Assembly: GCF_036898095.1 (NCBI RefSeq)
Contig: NC_090761.1
Coordinates: 46,952,648 to 47,016,647 of the forward strand
Direction of reading: 5' to 3'
DNA length: 64,000 nt
DNA from: Palaemon carinicauda
Taxonomy: Eukaryota > Arthropoda > Malacostraca > Decapoda > Palaemonidae
A model generated the notes under the pieces. The model worked only from the letters and a program-made list of their open reading frames with translations, ran no database searches and was not told where the DNA came from. Shown here one piece after another: positions 43,480-54,293 of this stretch (the first letter of the stretch is position 1; each line of letters opens with the position of its first letter). The translations under genes were made by a program, and so were the position numbers.

Positions 43480-44207
43480 TTTTGTTCAAAAAGTTTATTC
43501 ATTATAAAAAAATACTTTACAGCTTGCAATTTTTATTTGAATGTCAACCACATTAATAAGACCTGATTAATATTATAAGTTCAATGATCATCTTATAAGT
43601 TTTGTTAAAAAAATTTTCACTGTATGAAACCTGCCTCTAAATACAGAACACAGGATACCTAATGCTAAATTTGTGAATAATTGTACATAATAGTGTTCTA
43701 ATTTTGTGAATCAGATAGATTACAAACCAAAGTTATGAGTAAATAACAGGTGCAATACTGATATGGAGATTACAAAACACCAAATTTCTTGGCAGGATTT
43801 TGTGAAACATGTACTTGAGATAATAAAAAAAAAAATTCTTGGCAGGATTTTAGAGGTTTTTTAAGAGATTCTTACTGTGACCAATGAGTTAATTGCAAAA
43901 AAAAAAAAAAAAAAACTACAAAAAATAATAAATAAAATTACTAACAATAACTAAAGAGAAGGTTACTTTAAAACTGCTTGTTTATTTAAAACATTTTCAC
44001 AGATACGTTATGCTTTGGCTTGATACTTACAATGGTGGAAATAATTTTCCTTTTGGTTAGAAAACAAAGAAAACTTTACATTTTGAAAAATTACAAGAGT
44101 ATAAAAAAAACTTTAATGAAAACATTTAAAATAATTTTGTTAAAAAAAATCCTGTTAAATAACAAAACGTATAAAAAAATTTACAAGTGCATTACTGTAC
44201 CACCTCC
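43480..44207 (-). other. Granulin gene 3' UTR
   Basis: Non-coding AT-rich DNA downstream of the granulin stop on the - strand. An AATAAA (TTTATT at 43494-43499 on the + strand) stands about 700 bp after the stop and is followed within 135 bp by the border of E4. It is the best candidate polyadenylation signal. A similar hexamer occurs near 43980. Confidence 0.45.
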
Positions 44208-44354
44208 CTATACTTCTGGTGTTTTCTTTGTACTAAATACCTTCAGCAAGAACGGTGCATAATGTTCCATCGCTCCTAGCATTCTGTCACATCCCTCATC
44301 TGAGCACCAATAGCCATGTGGGCAACAATGAATTTTATCACCACAGCACGTTGC
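44208..44354 (-). CDS. GRN: Progranulin-like, last coding exon
   Basis: Progranulins are secreted Cys-rich growth factors and lysosomal proteins made of granulin modules. The exon follows an acceptor TTTTTTTCAG on the - strand (44355-44364) and encodes ATCCGDKIHCCPHGYWCSDE and a tail LGAMEHYAPFLLKVFSTKKT, ending at TAG 44208-44210. It supplies six cysteines (CC, CC, C, C), the second half of a granulin module. The first half is in the exon at 55521-55667. Both junctions are phase 0. The 3' neighbour is E4. An 11.2 kb intron with DIRS E3 separates it from the previous exon. No damage is visible. Confidence 0.88.
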   Translation of the reverse strand, partial: ATCCGDKIHCCPHGYWCSDEGCDRMLGAMEHYAPFLLKVFSTKKTPEV

Positions 44355-44675
44355 CTGAAAAAAATTGATGTGAGTGAATTCATTATTAAATGCCAAACAT
44401 TCACAGAACACAGTATAGAATTTCATACTTGGTGCAAATGCCTCATTTTATAGTTTATGGCATTTTTTCATCTTAATTGTTACTTAATCTTTACAAACTA
44501 TAAGAATTTACAACATAAATAATTTTGTTGCGGGCGGGGTTTCCGAGTACTGTTTCGTCTCGAAGGTCTTTTCTGTAAAAGGTTAGGGCAGGGAATCCAA
44601 TAAGCCGCAGCATACAAAATAAATTTTGTCTCCCCTGTTCAAGAGACAGTTTTTTTTTAATGTGCAAGGCTGAGA

Positions 44676-44729
44676 CTTACGATGTATAAGGGGTTCAGGC
44701 TCTATTGAGCTGTCACAGCACCTCCAATA
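44676..44729 (+). repeat. Direct repeat left of E3
   Basis: The phrase gacttacgatgtataagggg, ttcaggctctattgagctgt, cacagcacctcca occurs here directly at the E3 border. It recurs, with a short insertion, at about 51254-51325 on the other side in the same orientation. Confidence 0.7.
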
Positions 44730-45110
44730 TCACAAATTTTTAAGTAATTTGTATTTTTCCTAACATACTTACCGAGAACTACTTTCTTAGGAGGTACCTG
44801 GAATCTCCTCTCAACCGACCAGAGTTTTGTGTAGTTTACCCTACTTCCGTTTTTTGTGAGGACTACCTCAGGCGGAAGGATACGTGCCCTGAGGCTAGTC
44901 CCGAGCCTGGTCGCGTGTTAGCTTGGGTCTCGACCCTCAGTAAGTTCTTGGATGTTAAAAATACCTAAGGGTCAGCAAGGCACTCGGGGAAGGAAGGGAG
45001 GGCCATTACCCGAAAGTAGTTCTCGGTAAGTATGTTAGGAAAAATACAAATTACTTAAAAATTTGTGATTTGTTCCAACACGGAGACTTACCTCGAACTA
45101 CTTTCTTAGG
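44730..45110 (-). repeat. E3 right terminus and ICR
   Basis: The tip on the + strand is tcacaaatttttaagtaatt (44730) with gtatttttcctaacatactt. The ICR (45017-45110) carries aagtatgttaggaaaaatac..aaaaatttgtga, the complement of this tip. It is followed by tttgttccaacacggagact, the complement of the left tip at 51196-51215. The same layout is found in E1 and E4. Confidence 0.85.
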
Positions 45111-45422
45111 AGACTTACACTTTAGGAGGTGGGAGTGTCTTCCTGACCTCTAGACCCAACTAAGCCAGGCGACAAGGAACCTAGTTAGGAAACTAGGTTC
45201 TAAGTTCTTCGGAAAACGAAACGTAGGGAAAAACTACACAAAGAGCTCATGTTAGTATCTAAGTACTCACCCTTAAAAATTCCACGAAGCCGAGTCCTGT
45301 GACGAAGTTGTGAAGTCATGTCTTGTGCAGGTTCTATCTGGGTCTATCTCCGGGGGTCGGGAAAGGAAAAGGACCTGTGTCTCTTGGTTTTGCTACCCAC
45401 GATTGTACCTGGGGCTTCACTG

Positions 45423-46448
45423 TTAAATCGCTTGGAGCGCGGAGATGACTGTCCAAATAGAGAACCCGTCTAGAGATTTCCTCGAGCAATCCTTGAGGTA
45501 ATCAGTTGTGAAGGTCGACTGGTTCGACCAGGTGCCTGCTCTAAGGATCTGGGCCACTGCCATGTTCTTCTCAAAAGCCAGAGAGGTACTTAGACCCCTA
45601 ATGTCATGGGGCCTGGGATTACTTGTCAGGGGAAGGCCCACCTCGCTATAGGCCCTGACAATCACCTGTCTTAGCCAAAAGGAGATGGTATTCTTAGATA
45701 CCTGCTTTTTCACTGTACCCGTGGAGACGAAGAGGTTTTTGATACCAGGGCGGAGATTAGCCGTCCGCTCAAGGTATTTCCTCACGGCTCTGACGGGGCA
45801 CAACTTCAAACCCTCCGGATTCCCTGATCGAGGAATCGCTGCCATTGAGAAGCCTTCGAACTTAGGATCCCAGACTGCTGGATTCTGTGTTTTAGCTACA
45901 AAAGAAGGGACGAACTTGAAGGAGATCTCACGCCATCCCTTCGTATGGATTTCTCCCACCCTCTTAGCTGAAGCCAAGGCCAACAAGAAGACCGTCTTGA
46001 GAGTGAGATCCCTGTCCACTATGTCCTTCAAGAGCTTGAACGGTGGTTCACTTAGCATTTTCAGGACTCTTGCCACATCCCACTGCGGCACCCTGGAGGT
46101 TTGCGGAGGGCATGCTTGTTCGAAGCTCCTGATGAGCATAGAGATATGCCTAGAGGAACCCAGATCAATGCCCTTCAGGAGGAAAACTTGGCCTAAGGCT
46201 GCACGGACTCCCTTGATGGCTGGTATTGACATGCCCACCACGTCTCTGAGGTGTACGAGGAAATCCGCAATATCCGGAACTGAAGCTTTTAGAGGCTTGA
46301 TGTTTCTTGAGGAACACCATTTCGTGAAAGTGGTCCATTTTGCCTGGTAGACCGCTGCCGAAGACCGCCTCAGATAGTGCGACATCCTCTCAGCCGTTCC
46401 TGCTGAATATTCTTCCTTCCTCAGGAGACGACGCTCGATAATCTCCAA
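45423..46448 (-). CDS. E3 tyrosine recombinase, intact
   Basis: This 341-residue frame is open. The domain starts with RRSSAAVYQAKWTTFTKWC and the SAM-like arm ends IPAIKGVRAALGQVF. Catalytic residues are Arg in ASAKRVGEIHTKG, the His-x-x-Arg pair in PRPHDIRGLST, and Tyr in TTDYLKDCSRKS. Between them are FKFVPSFVAKTQNPAV and CPVRAVRKYLERT. The first ATG is at 46448. The upstream end overlaps the end of the methyltransferase-like frame, as in E1. It ends at TAA 45423-45425. This is the best preserved protein of E3 and might still be functional. Confidence 0.87.
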   Translation of the reverse strand: MEIIERRLLRKEEYSAGTAERMSHYLRRSSAAVYQAKWTTFTKWCSSRNIKPLKASVPDIADFLVHLRDVVGMSIPAIKGVRAALGQVFLLKGIDLGSSRHISMLIRSFEQACPPQTSRVPQWDVARVLKMLSEPPFKLLKDIVDRDLTLKTVFLLALASAKRVGEIHTKGWREISFKFVPSFVAKTQNPAVWDPKFEGFSMAAIPRSGNPEGLKLCPVRAVRKYLERTANLRPGIKNLFVSTGTVKKQVSKNTISFWLRQVIVRAYSEVGLPLTSNPRPHDIRGLSTSLAFEKNMAVAQILRAGTWSNQSTFTTDYLKDCSRKSLDGFSIWTVISALQAI

Positions 46449-48400
46449 GCGTGAAGGCGAAGAGATCGAGAATTATCGTGGATCCTTTGGAAGTGTGGCT
46501 GCTGCAGAAGGTCTGGCCTGTCGGGCAGAGGCCACGGGGGAAGGCACGCTAAGTCTCTTAGATCCACGAACCACTCTCTCTCCGGCCACCAGGGCGCTAC
46601 CAAAGTCATCCTTAGGTTGTGAGCTGTCCTTACTCTGTTGAGCACTTGCCTGATCAATGCGAAGGGAGGAAAAGCGTACACGTCGAGATTGTCCCATTTG
46701 CGGCATTGGGTCTGGGACAGGAGAACAGAATACGGGGAGTTGTGCATTCAGTCTGGTTGCAAAGAGATCCATCACTGGCGAACCCCATTTTTGAATGATG
46801 AGCCTGGCTACTTCTGAGTGAAGAGACCACTCTGTACCCACTACCTGGCCCATCCTGCTGAGCCTGTCGGCTAGGACATTCCTTTTCCCTGGAATGAACC
46901 TTGCTGAAATGACGATTTATTCCGACTCTGCCCAATCCAGGATCTCCAACGTGAGATCGCACAACTCCTTCGACTTGAGTCCTCCCTGTTTCTTTATGTA
47001 CGCTACTACAGTGGCGTTGTCGCACATCAACGCCATTGTATTTCCCCTTAGAAGATCTACGAACTGTACGCACGCTTTTCGGACTGCCTTCATCTCTAGG
47101 ACGTTGATGTGCTGTGCTTTCTCTTCTTCCGTCCAAGAGCCTCTTGCTGACTTGCTGAGAAGGTGTGCTCCCCACCCCACCTTGGAGGCGTCCGTGAAGA
47201 GAAGCATCTCGGGGGCTCAGCTGCGAAGGGCATCCCCTTGAGGGTATTCGCTCGATCCTGCCACCACTCCAGGGATTGTTTCGTCTCCGGAAGAACGGGA
47301 ATTAACTTGTAGGGGGAGTAACTGGTTCCAGAGCCCTCCAGAGCCCCTTCAGGTTCCATTGTATGCTCCTGAGTTTGAGCCTCCCTTGGGGGACCAGTTT
47401 CTCTAATGATACTAGATGACCTATCAACCTCTGCCAGTCCTTGGCTCTCCTGAGCTGCCCTGAAAGGAGGGGCCGGAGGACCTGGTCCAGGTTGTTCAAC
47501 CTCTCCCCCGACGGAAAGGCTCTCACTAGGCGGGAGTCCAGCACTATCCCCAAGTAAGTCATCCTGGTGGAGGGAGACAGATGCGACTTCTCCAGGTTGA
47601 TAGTGATACCCAGAACTTTGCCGAATTGTATTAGTTTCACGCCTTGATCCTTCAAAACTACCTCTGAGGAAGAAAGAAGCAACCAGTCGTCCAGGTGGCG
47701 AATACCCCATTCGTGAGCCCACACGGAGACTGTCGTGAAGATCCTCGTGAATACTTGGGGCGCTGTTGACAAACCGAAGCAGAGGGTCTTGAACTGCAAG
47801 ATCTGGGTACCCCACTTCACCCGAAGAAACTTCCTGCTTGAGGGGTGATAGGGATTTGAAAATACGCGTCATTGAGATCTATGGACATCATGAAGTCCCC
47901 TTCCCTCAGGGACTGCAGGACCGACTTCGGTGTGTCCATCTTGAAGTCAGTCTTGCACACAAACTTGTTGAGGGCTGACAGATCTATTACTGGTCTCCAA
48001 CCTCCCGTCGCTTTCTCCACCAGAAAGAGTCGGCTGTAGAACCCTGGGCCCGGTTGAAGGACCGTTTCCATTGCCCCTTTTCTAACATTGTGGATACTTC
48101 CTCCTGTAAGGCTGCCCTCTTCAAAGGGTGCTTGGGTGCTAGCCACTCCACCTGACTGGCTGGAATCAGAGGGGCGGTTCTGCCAGGGATGGTAGTCTGT
48201 AACCCTCCTTCAACACCGTTACTGTCCAGGGTTCCGCACTGTGGTCTTTCCATGCTTGCCAAAAATGTCTGAGGCATCCCCCAACCTGAGGCTTGGGCAA
48301 GAGTAGGGGGCCTCTCACCCTATCTCCTTCTGGAGGATCGACCTGAACGCCCTCTCCTGGAAGCTGAGTAGGACGTTCTAAACGAGGCCGGTGCTGTCGG
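46421..48400 (-). pseudogene. E3 pol pseudogene (RT, RNase H, MT-like)
   Basis: RT pieces are in three frames. WTVTVLKEGYRLPSLAEPP comes first. GGWRPVIDLSALNKFV and MMSIDLNDAYFQIPI (48146-47817) are in the second. CFGLSTAPQVFTRIF and an active site reading GIRHLDDWLLL are in the third (47820-47302); the usual Leu-Arg-Tyr before LDDW is shortened and Tyr is replaced by His. RNase H (47207-46917) has LFTDASKVGWG, VLEMKAV and MCDNATVVAYI, then an in-frame TAA at 46917-46919 before ISARFIPGKRNVLAD. The methyltransferase-like part (MDLFATRLNAQLPVF) shifts frame near 46700 and continues VYAFPPFALI, LVAPWWPEREWF. It is inactive. Confidence 0.85.
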
Positions 48401-48427
48401 AGCTCCTCTACAGGGGGGCTGCGGTGG

Positions 48428-50992
48428 TTAAGCCCAAGAGGTAGATGGGGCGTCTCTCCTTGTCTGGCTAGGAGAGGCTCGAGAAGTAGAGGGTCCATCC
48501 GATGTAGGTCTTCTGTAAGCGGGTCTCCTCATGGCTTGAGGTCTGGGAACACTCACTTCCTTCCTCCTCATGAGTTTCTCCATGATTTCTTCCATTTGCT
48601 TCAGGGGAAAAAGCGAGTCACCCCACACGGACAGGCTCCTCAAAGCCCTCGCTTCCCTGTCTGGGATTCTACTGGATAGCTTGGTCAGAACCGTATCCCT
48701 TCTCCTAAGGACCCAGTTGGCCGATAAAGCAAGAGACTGGAACGTCAAGAACTTCAGTGTCCTTCCTCCGGAGATGATTAGTTCTTTCAGGAGAGCTTGG
48801 TTCGATGGATCTGACAAGTCGTAGGTGGCCTGGATACCCACTAGAGTTGATGCCCACCAGTCCAACCAGGAGGCGACGTTGACCAGGTCTTCAGACATCT
48901 CCTCCATCATCGTCACCTCTGACTGGGAGAATCAAATCGGGGCTGAAGAGGCTCTGTCCTCCGGGTCACCCTGTCCTAACACTTCAAAGGAGGCCTCCAT
49001 CCTGCAGGCTCCCGGTCGCTGCCCTTCCGGCACACAATATTTACTCTGGGACCTTAGACCCTGGAGTAATTTGGAGGCACTCTAGGATTTAGGGGCTTCA
49101 GCATTGCCCGCCATAACCTTGTCAACATGAGTACGTCCCAGAACCACGTCCCTGGCCACAGGTAGCGCTAAGGAGGGTTTCTGCTGTACGGGGGCCTCCA
49201 TTAGACGATTGAGGCTGGATCGCCAGGCATCCTCGTCGGCGGGAAGAGACTCCTCGATCCTGTGATGTCTCCGTATGAGGCCTATAACTCTTCGATAAGC
49301 CGAATCCTCGGTTGGAGAACCCTCCGTGTCGCCGACCGCGCCCTCCGTCTGGAGCTGAGGCACTGTCCCGACGGGCACCTCCATCTGGCGCTGAGCCGAT
49401 GGGCACCTCCGTCAGGTGCTGAGGAGCTGTCCCGACGGGCACCTCCGCACTAGTCCGCGGTCCTGGGACGGGCACCGCCGTGTTGGCAAGGGCTTCCGTC
49501 CTTAGATAGTCCTTCGACAATGAGGGTGAGGCTTCCGTGGGCTTGCCCGACGGAGGAAGCCGTCCCTGTTTATCCAAAGGTCGAGCCAATTTTGCCGACT
49601 CGACGAGGCTGCCCGTCCGAAAAGGCGACTCCCTCCGCTGGGCGGGTTGAGTCGGCTGTTTCGCGGTCTTGCGCCTGTCCGAAGAGGTCCTTGCGTTCTC
49701 GTCCTTCCGAGGTTCAAACCTGTGGCTGGAAGAGGGCCTCCTTGGAGAACCTTCTCTGGAATGCCAACTCGCAGAGCACGGGATCGCAGCGAAGTCCACG
49801 AGCTTCCTGCGGGGGACGAGGACCCATTCTTCTTTGGGAGACCTGCTCCTCCTGTATTTCTTCCTCGGAGACCTGGAATGCCTTCTCCCATGTCTCGACC
49901 TAGAACGCGACCTCGAACGGGAACGTCTGCTCCTGGATCCATCCCTCCTCCGGCGACGCCTCCTCCGCGCTTCTCCCTCCAAAGAGAACGATGAACCTGC
50001 CGCTGAAGACTCAGACGACTCTGCATAACGCGACCGAGGGGCAGGCGCATGGGGAATAGACGGCCTCGTGACTTGCTGGGTTCCGGAGGTCGAAGGTTAC
50101 AGAAACATGTCTGGAACCGCCGAAAGAGGAGCTGGGGGAGAGTTCGGTCGCTCTATGTTGGGTAACCAGGAACCAAAGTCTTCTTCCATCCTCAACGGGG
50201 ACCTACCTGGAGTCCTCGGGGGTCCCCATCCAAAGGGATCCGCTACCGGAGAGTCTACCTTATCCTGGGTGCCATCAGCTGCGGAGGTACCTGAAATGTA
50301 GGGCCATGACGCGGGCGAAGAAAAGGGACATTTTTACCCCACATGGGGTCATCTGACGAGACGTGCCCCCCAAGCACAAGGGCAGAGTCTCCAAGACCCC
50401 CACTAAAAACACATTCAGGCCCCCCACTTGCCTGCAAAGATTCAGCAACCCCAACATCTCGAAGACTAGACTCCTGGGGAAGAGCCATCGGCTTCTTTCC
50501 TGCAACGGACTTACCTCGTCCCCTACTCTGGATAGGGGAAGATGGGAGAGAAACACCGTCAGACTTCCCTCCTGGCGACGTCAAGGGCGAAGAGGTGCTT
50601 GCCTTCCTGAGAGAACGCTTAGCGGACTACTTCTTCTTCGTACTAAAACGAACCCACTGAATTTCACTCCACGACACACACTCCGGACACGTGTCCGACG
50701 GAGAGCGCACTCTACCCCTACACGAAGAGCAAAGGGAATGCTGGTCAACCTCCGGCTTGGACAAAAACGCTCCACACAACTTCCCGGCTCTAGGCCCAAG
50801 ACAACGGCGGGCATGCTCCACGATGCACAACACAACACCGTAAGACAGGAACGCAGGGAAAGGATAAGGAATACACTTGGGAAAGCGCAAGGGAATCAAG
50901 CGAACACGCAAGAACACAAGGGAAAGTACAGGGATATCACGTGGGACACGTGAGTCGGGGATACAAAGGGTCGCACTGAGAAAAGAGAGCAT
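48428..50992 (-). pseudogene. E3 gag, several interruptions
   Basis: The N-terminal Cys-rich module (RCLGPRAGKLCGAFL, DQHSLCSSCRG, CPECVSWSEIQW) lies at about 50820-50640. It ends in a TAG at 50627-50629 after FSTKKK, and the same frame then reopens (SAKRSLRKAS onward, to 50255). Another frame carries an RS-rich region (SRSRRSRSRSRSRSR, 49982-49850) and a Pro/Ser-rich linker to 49122. Next is SAYRRVIGLIRRHHRIEESL in a third. The capsid-like domain is at 48916-48500: ASWLDWWASTLVGIQ, LKELIISGGRTLKFLTF, LSANWVLRRRDTVLTKL. The C-terminus is basic with SPSQTRRD. It is a pseudogene with well kept parts. Confidence 0.78.
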
Positions 50993-51018
50993 CGGGATGG
51001 TATCACGACGCGACCAGA

Positions 51019-51215
51019 GAACTTACCGAGGGTCGAGACCCAAGCTAACACGCAACCTGGCTCAGGACTAGCCTCAGGGCACTTATCCTTCCGCCTGAGG
51101 TGGTCCTCACAGAAAACAGAAGTAGGGTAAACTACACAAAACTCTGGTCGGTTGAGAGGAGATTCCAGGCACCTCCTAAGAAAGTACTTCGAGGTAAGTC
51201 TCCGTGTTGGAACAA
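51019..51215 (-). repeat. E3 left inverted terminal repeat
   Basis: The arm runs from gaacttaccgagggtcgaga to ctaagaaagtacttcgagg, inverse of 44772-44946 with several differences. The left tip taagtctccgtgttggaaca (to 51215) has its complement in the ICR at 45069-45090. Confidence 0.83.
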
Positions 51216-51253
51216 TCAGATATTCTTCAGGCAACCAATGATGTCACTGCTAA

Positions 51254-51330
51254 AGACTTAGGATGTATAAGGGAGACCAAGGGGGTTCAGGCTCTATCGA
51301 GCCGTCACAGTACCTCCAGTTCCGATATTC
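51254..51330 (+). repeat. Direct repeat right of E3
   Basis: The phrase gacttaggatgtataaggga, then ttcaggctctatcgagccgt, cacagtacctcca occurs here, repeating the phrase at 44676-44729 in the same orientation. Confidence 0.7.
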
Positions 51331-52683
51331 ATCAGCCAATCAATTGATATGTCATTGATGGAAAACATTACCAGAGAATCCTGGCCACATTATTTGCATC
51401 CACTAACCATCTCCTCCTTAGTCAACTAACTGCAGTATAACCATGTCTTTCCCAAGCCCTGTTAATCGAGTTCTAAAACAGAAATAGAGTTCTGAATTAT
51501 TTACCTTAATAACTATTCACAGTAATAGTGTCAAAGTAGAGATTACAGTACTTAACTCCATTAAAGAATGCTTTTAGTGTTTTGTTTATGCAATCAGTCT
51601 CCATATGGAGTATGACTCTATTCCCTCACAGCTTTCCTGACAGCGAGGAGAATATTCCAGTTTTTGTATTTTATCACTTACAAGTTTTATTTTTTCACCC
51701 TCTTTCATAATTATTAGTTATGACTTTATAGTAATTCTTCAGCTAACATAACCTTATATTATTACGTTTGAAGAAGTACACTCAGTTTAAGCTTCATTCT
51801 AAATAGTAGATTATGGGTCGGAGGATGATCTACACCATAAAGAGGTGGCAACCTTACTCCAGGGGGTCCTCAGAGGACACTTCAGTTTTCCCCGAGAGGC
51901 AACCTTTGAGTGCTCTCCCTGGGTTTGGCCTGATTGCTAGGTCACCCCAACCCAGATTTCTGCTATGTAGGTTTCAGTTTATACTGAATTCAGTAAGCTT
52001 GTGTTGCATGGACACCACAGTTATTGTCAAAATGGTTGGAGGAACTGATCCAATCACTCTATGGGGATTCCTTTCCAAGACTAGTATTTCTGGGTTACTG
52101 CATTTTGTCTGCTCCCTCCTGGTCCCAGCTTGGGGGCACAGCTGTGCCCCGAAGCTAAAGGTTTTCTGGTTACGAAAAAAATTACCAAGAGGGTAGTAAC
52201 ACCCGGAATCTTATGTATTCTGTGATGATGTTGAGAAGGGGAACCTTTTTGGGAACCCTCAGGATGCATAGTGGCCTGAATGTAATGTGTTTCAATGCAG
52301 CAGCTTAGATCTTTCATTTCATGATGTGGAATTTAAAGATTTTGCTACTTAACTCCAATCTTGTTAGCAGATTAAAGAAACATCCCATAGGAGGTTCTGA
52401 TGACATAGAGGTCTGCCCTTACCTGTTGGCAGAGGCACTCTTAGTTGGAGGAGAGGGGTAGGTTGTTCTTGATCACATTTTGCCAGACTGCTTCACTGCC
52501 TGGAATGAGCCAGTACCTCATTATCTGCCACATGGCTGAAAGACTTCACAAAGCCAAAAAATCAATTTTTAGGGGTTTATCCTTAGGAGTTCTAAGGATA
52601 CACAGAGCTTAAAGGTTTCCATGTAGTTCTCCCCAAGAAATGGGAGCCTAATGTTGGTACCAATCAATTATTATTATTACTTG
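51331..52683. other. Granulin intron, no gene recognised
   Basis: No host exon is seen. An 18-bp perfect palindrome, ggggcacagctgtgcccc, stands at 52133-52150. The stretch 51830-52330 has a more balanced base composition and may be a worn element, but no family could be named. Confidence 0.4.
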
Positions 52684-54293
52684 CTAAGGAAAAGCACCTG
52701 GTATGGATGGTGTGAGAGCCAAGATGTTTAAGAAATGGGGTGTGACTGTACTTGAATGGTTGGCGAGATTAATGTGTTTTATGTTGTCAATGGTACCAGT
52801 AGATTGGGTTTGTGCAAGTATTGTACCACTATATAAGGGTAAGGGAGATGTGCATGAGTGTTGTGATTCAAGGGGTATTAGTTTGTCGAGTGTGGTTGGA
52901 AAAGTGCATGGTAGAGTGATGATTAATAGGATTAAGGATAAAACAGAGAATGCAATCTTAGAAGAACAGGGTAGTTTCAGAAGAGATAGGGCATGTATGA
53001 ATCAGATTTTCACAGTTAGGCAGATATGCGATAAATATTTAGCAATAGGTTTGGAGGTGTATGTTGCATTTATAGATCTGGAGAAAGCGTATGATTGAGT
53101 TGATAGGCAAGCGAAGTGGAATGTGATGAGGTTATATGGAATTGGTGGAAGGTTCTTGCAAGCAGTGTAAAGTTTCTACAAAGGTAGTAAAACTTGTGTT
53201 AGGATAGGAAATGAAGTGAGTGATTGGTTTCGGGTGAGAGTGGGGCTGAGACAGGGATGTGTGATGTTGCCATGGTTGTTTAACTTGTATGCTGATGGAG
53301 TGGTAAGAGAGGTGAATGCTCGAGTGCACGGACGAGGATTGAAACGGTTAGACGAGAATGATCATGAATAGGAGGTAAATCAGTAGTTTGCGGATGATAC
53401 TGAACTGGTTGCAGACTCGGAAGAGAAGCTTGGCCGATTAGTGACAGAATTTGGAAGGGTCGAGAAGGAAGGTGGCGAGAGGTTGAATGTAGAGTTACTT
53501 GAGGAGGTGGATAAGTTTAAGTACTTGGGGTCTGTTGCAGCAAATGGTAGTGTTGGGGGCAGTGAAGGGAGTGGTAAAGAATAGGGGGTTAGGAATGAAT
53601 GTAAAGACAGTTCTGTATGAGAAAGTGATTGTACCATCTGTGATGTATGGATCGGAATTGTGGGGGATAAAAGTTACGGAGAGACAGAAATTGAATGTGT
53701 TTGAGATGAAGTGTCTGAGGAGTATGGTTGGTTTATCTCGAGTAGATAGGGTTAGGAACGAAGTAGTGAGGGTGAGAACAGGTGAGAGAAATGAATTAGC
53801 AGCTAGAGTGGATATGAATGTGTTGAGGTGGTTTGGCCATGCTGAGAGAATGGAAAATAGCTGTCTGCTAAAGGTGATGAATGCAAGAGTTGATGAGAGA
53901 AGTACAAGAGGAAGGCCAAGGTTGGGGTGGATGGATGGAGTGAAGAAAGCTCTGGGTGATAGGATAGATGCGAGAGTGGCAAGAGAGCATGCTAGAAATA
54001 GGAATGAATGGTGAGCGATTGCGACGCACTCCAGTATGCCATTCTGCTTCCTCCGGTCGCCTAGGATGACCGCGGAGGTAGTAGCAGTAGGGGATTCAGC
54101 ATTAGGAAGCATCATCTGTGGTGGATAACGGGGGAGGGTGGGCTGTGGCACCCTAGCAGTACCGGCCGAACTCAATTGAGTCCCTCCTCAGGCTGGAAAG
54201 AGCGTAGAGAGGAAAGATACCCCCCTTTTTCCTTTATTTGTTTGATGTCGGCTACCCCCAAAATTGGGGGCAGTGCCTTTGTACATGTACGTA
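52684..54293 (+). mobile_element. LINE (RTE-like), 5'-truncated, broken
   Basis: It begins inside the RT: KAPGMDGVRAKMFKKWG, VCASIVPLYKGKGDVHEC, SRGISLSSVVGKVHGRVM, EEQGSFRRDRACMNQIFTV and VAFIDLEKAYD. A TGA (53096-53098) follows, where Arg is usual. FADDTELVADSE (about 53390) holds the catalytic Asp pair in another frame. The C-terminus (VKTVLYEKVIVPSVMYGSEL, NVLRWFGHAERME, STRGRPRLGWMDGVKKALGD) is open from 53499 to 54014. The 3' UTR ends cccccaaaattgggggcagtg and gtacatgtacgta. At its 5' border it abuts a LINE (ATT)n tail (52670-52683). Clade naming is tentative: the RT order and short 3' end point to an RTE-like group. Confidence 0.85.

Larger units (their letters stand above)
44730..51215 (-). 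mobile_element. DIRS retrotransposon E3, complete termini
   Basis: The element is about 6.5 kb. The inverted arms 44772-44946 and 51019-51196 share gggtcgagacccaagc-type, actacacaaaactctgg and ggagattccag blocks. The ICR is at 45017-45110, with the two halves meeting near 45068. Order on the - strand is Cys-rich gag start (about 50830), RS-rich gag, capsid-like domain, RT, RNase H, methyltransferase-like part and recombinase. The recombinase is intact, but gag and RT have stops and frame changes. The arms differ at several positions, so it is older than E1. It lies in the last granulin intron. Confidence 0.88.

Noticed and set aside
45685..46350. 221-codon frame on the + strand at E3
   Set aside because: It is antisense to the intact tyrosine recombinase with all catalytic residues.
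52133..52150. 18-bp palindrome as a rho-independent-type terminator or operator
   Set aside because: The DNA is eukaryotic and intronic, with no T run. It is probably chance or a worn transposon feature.
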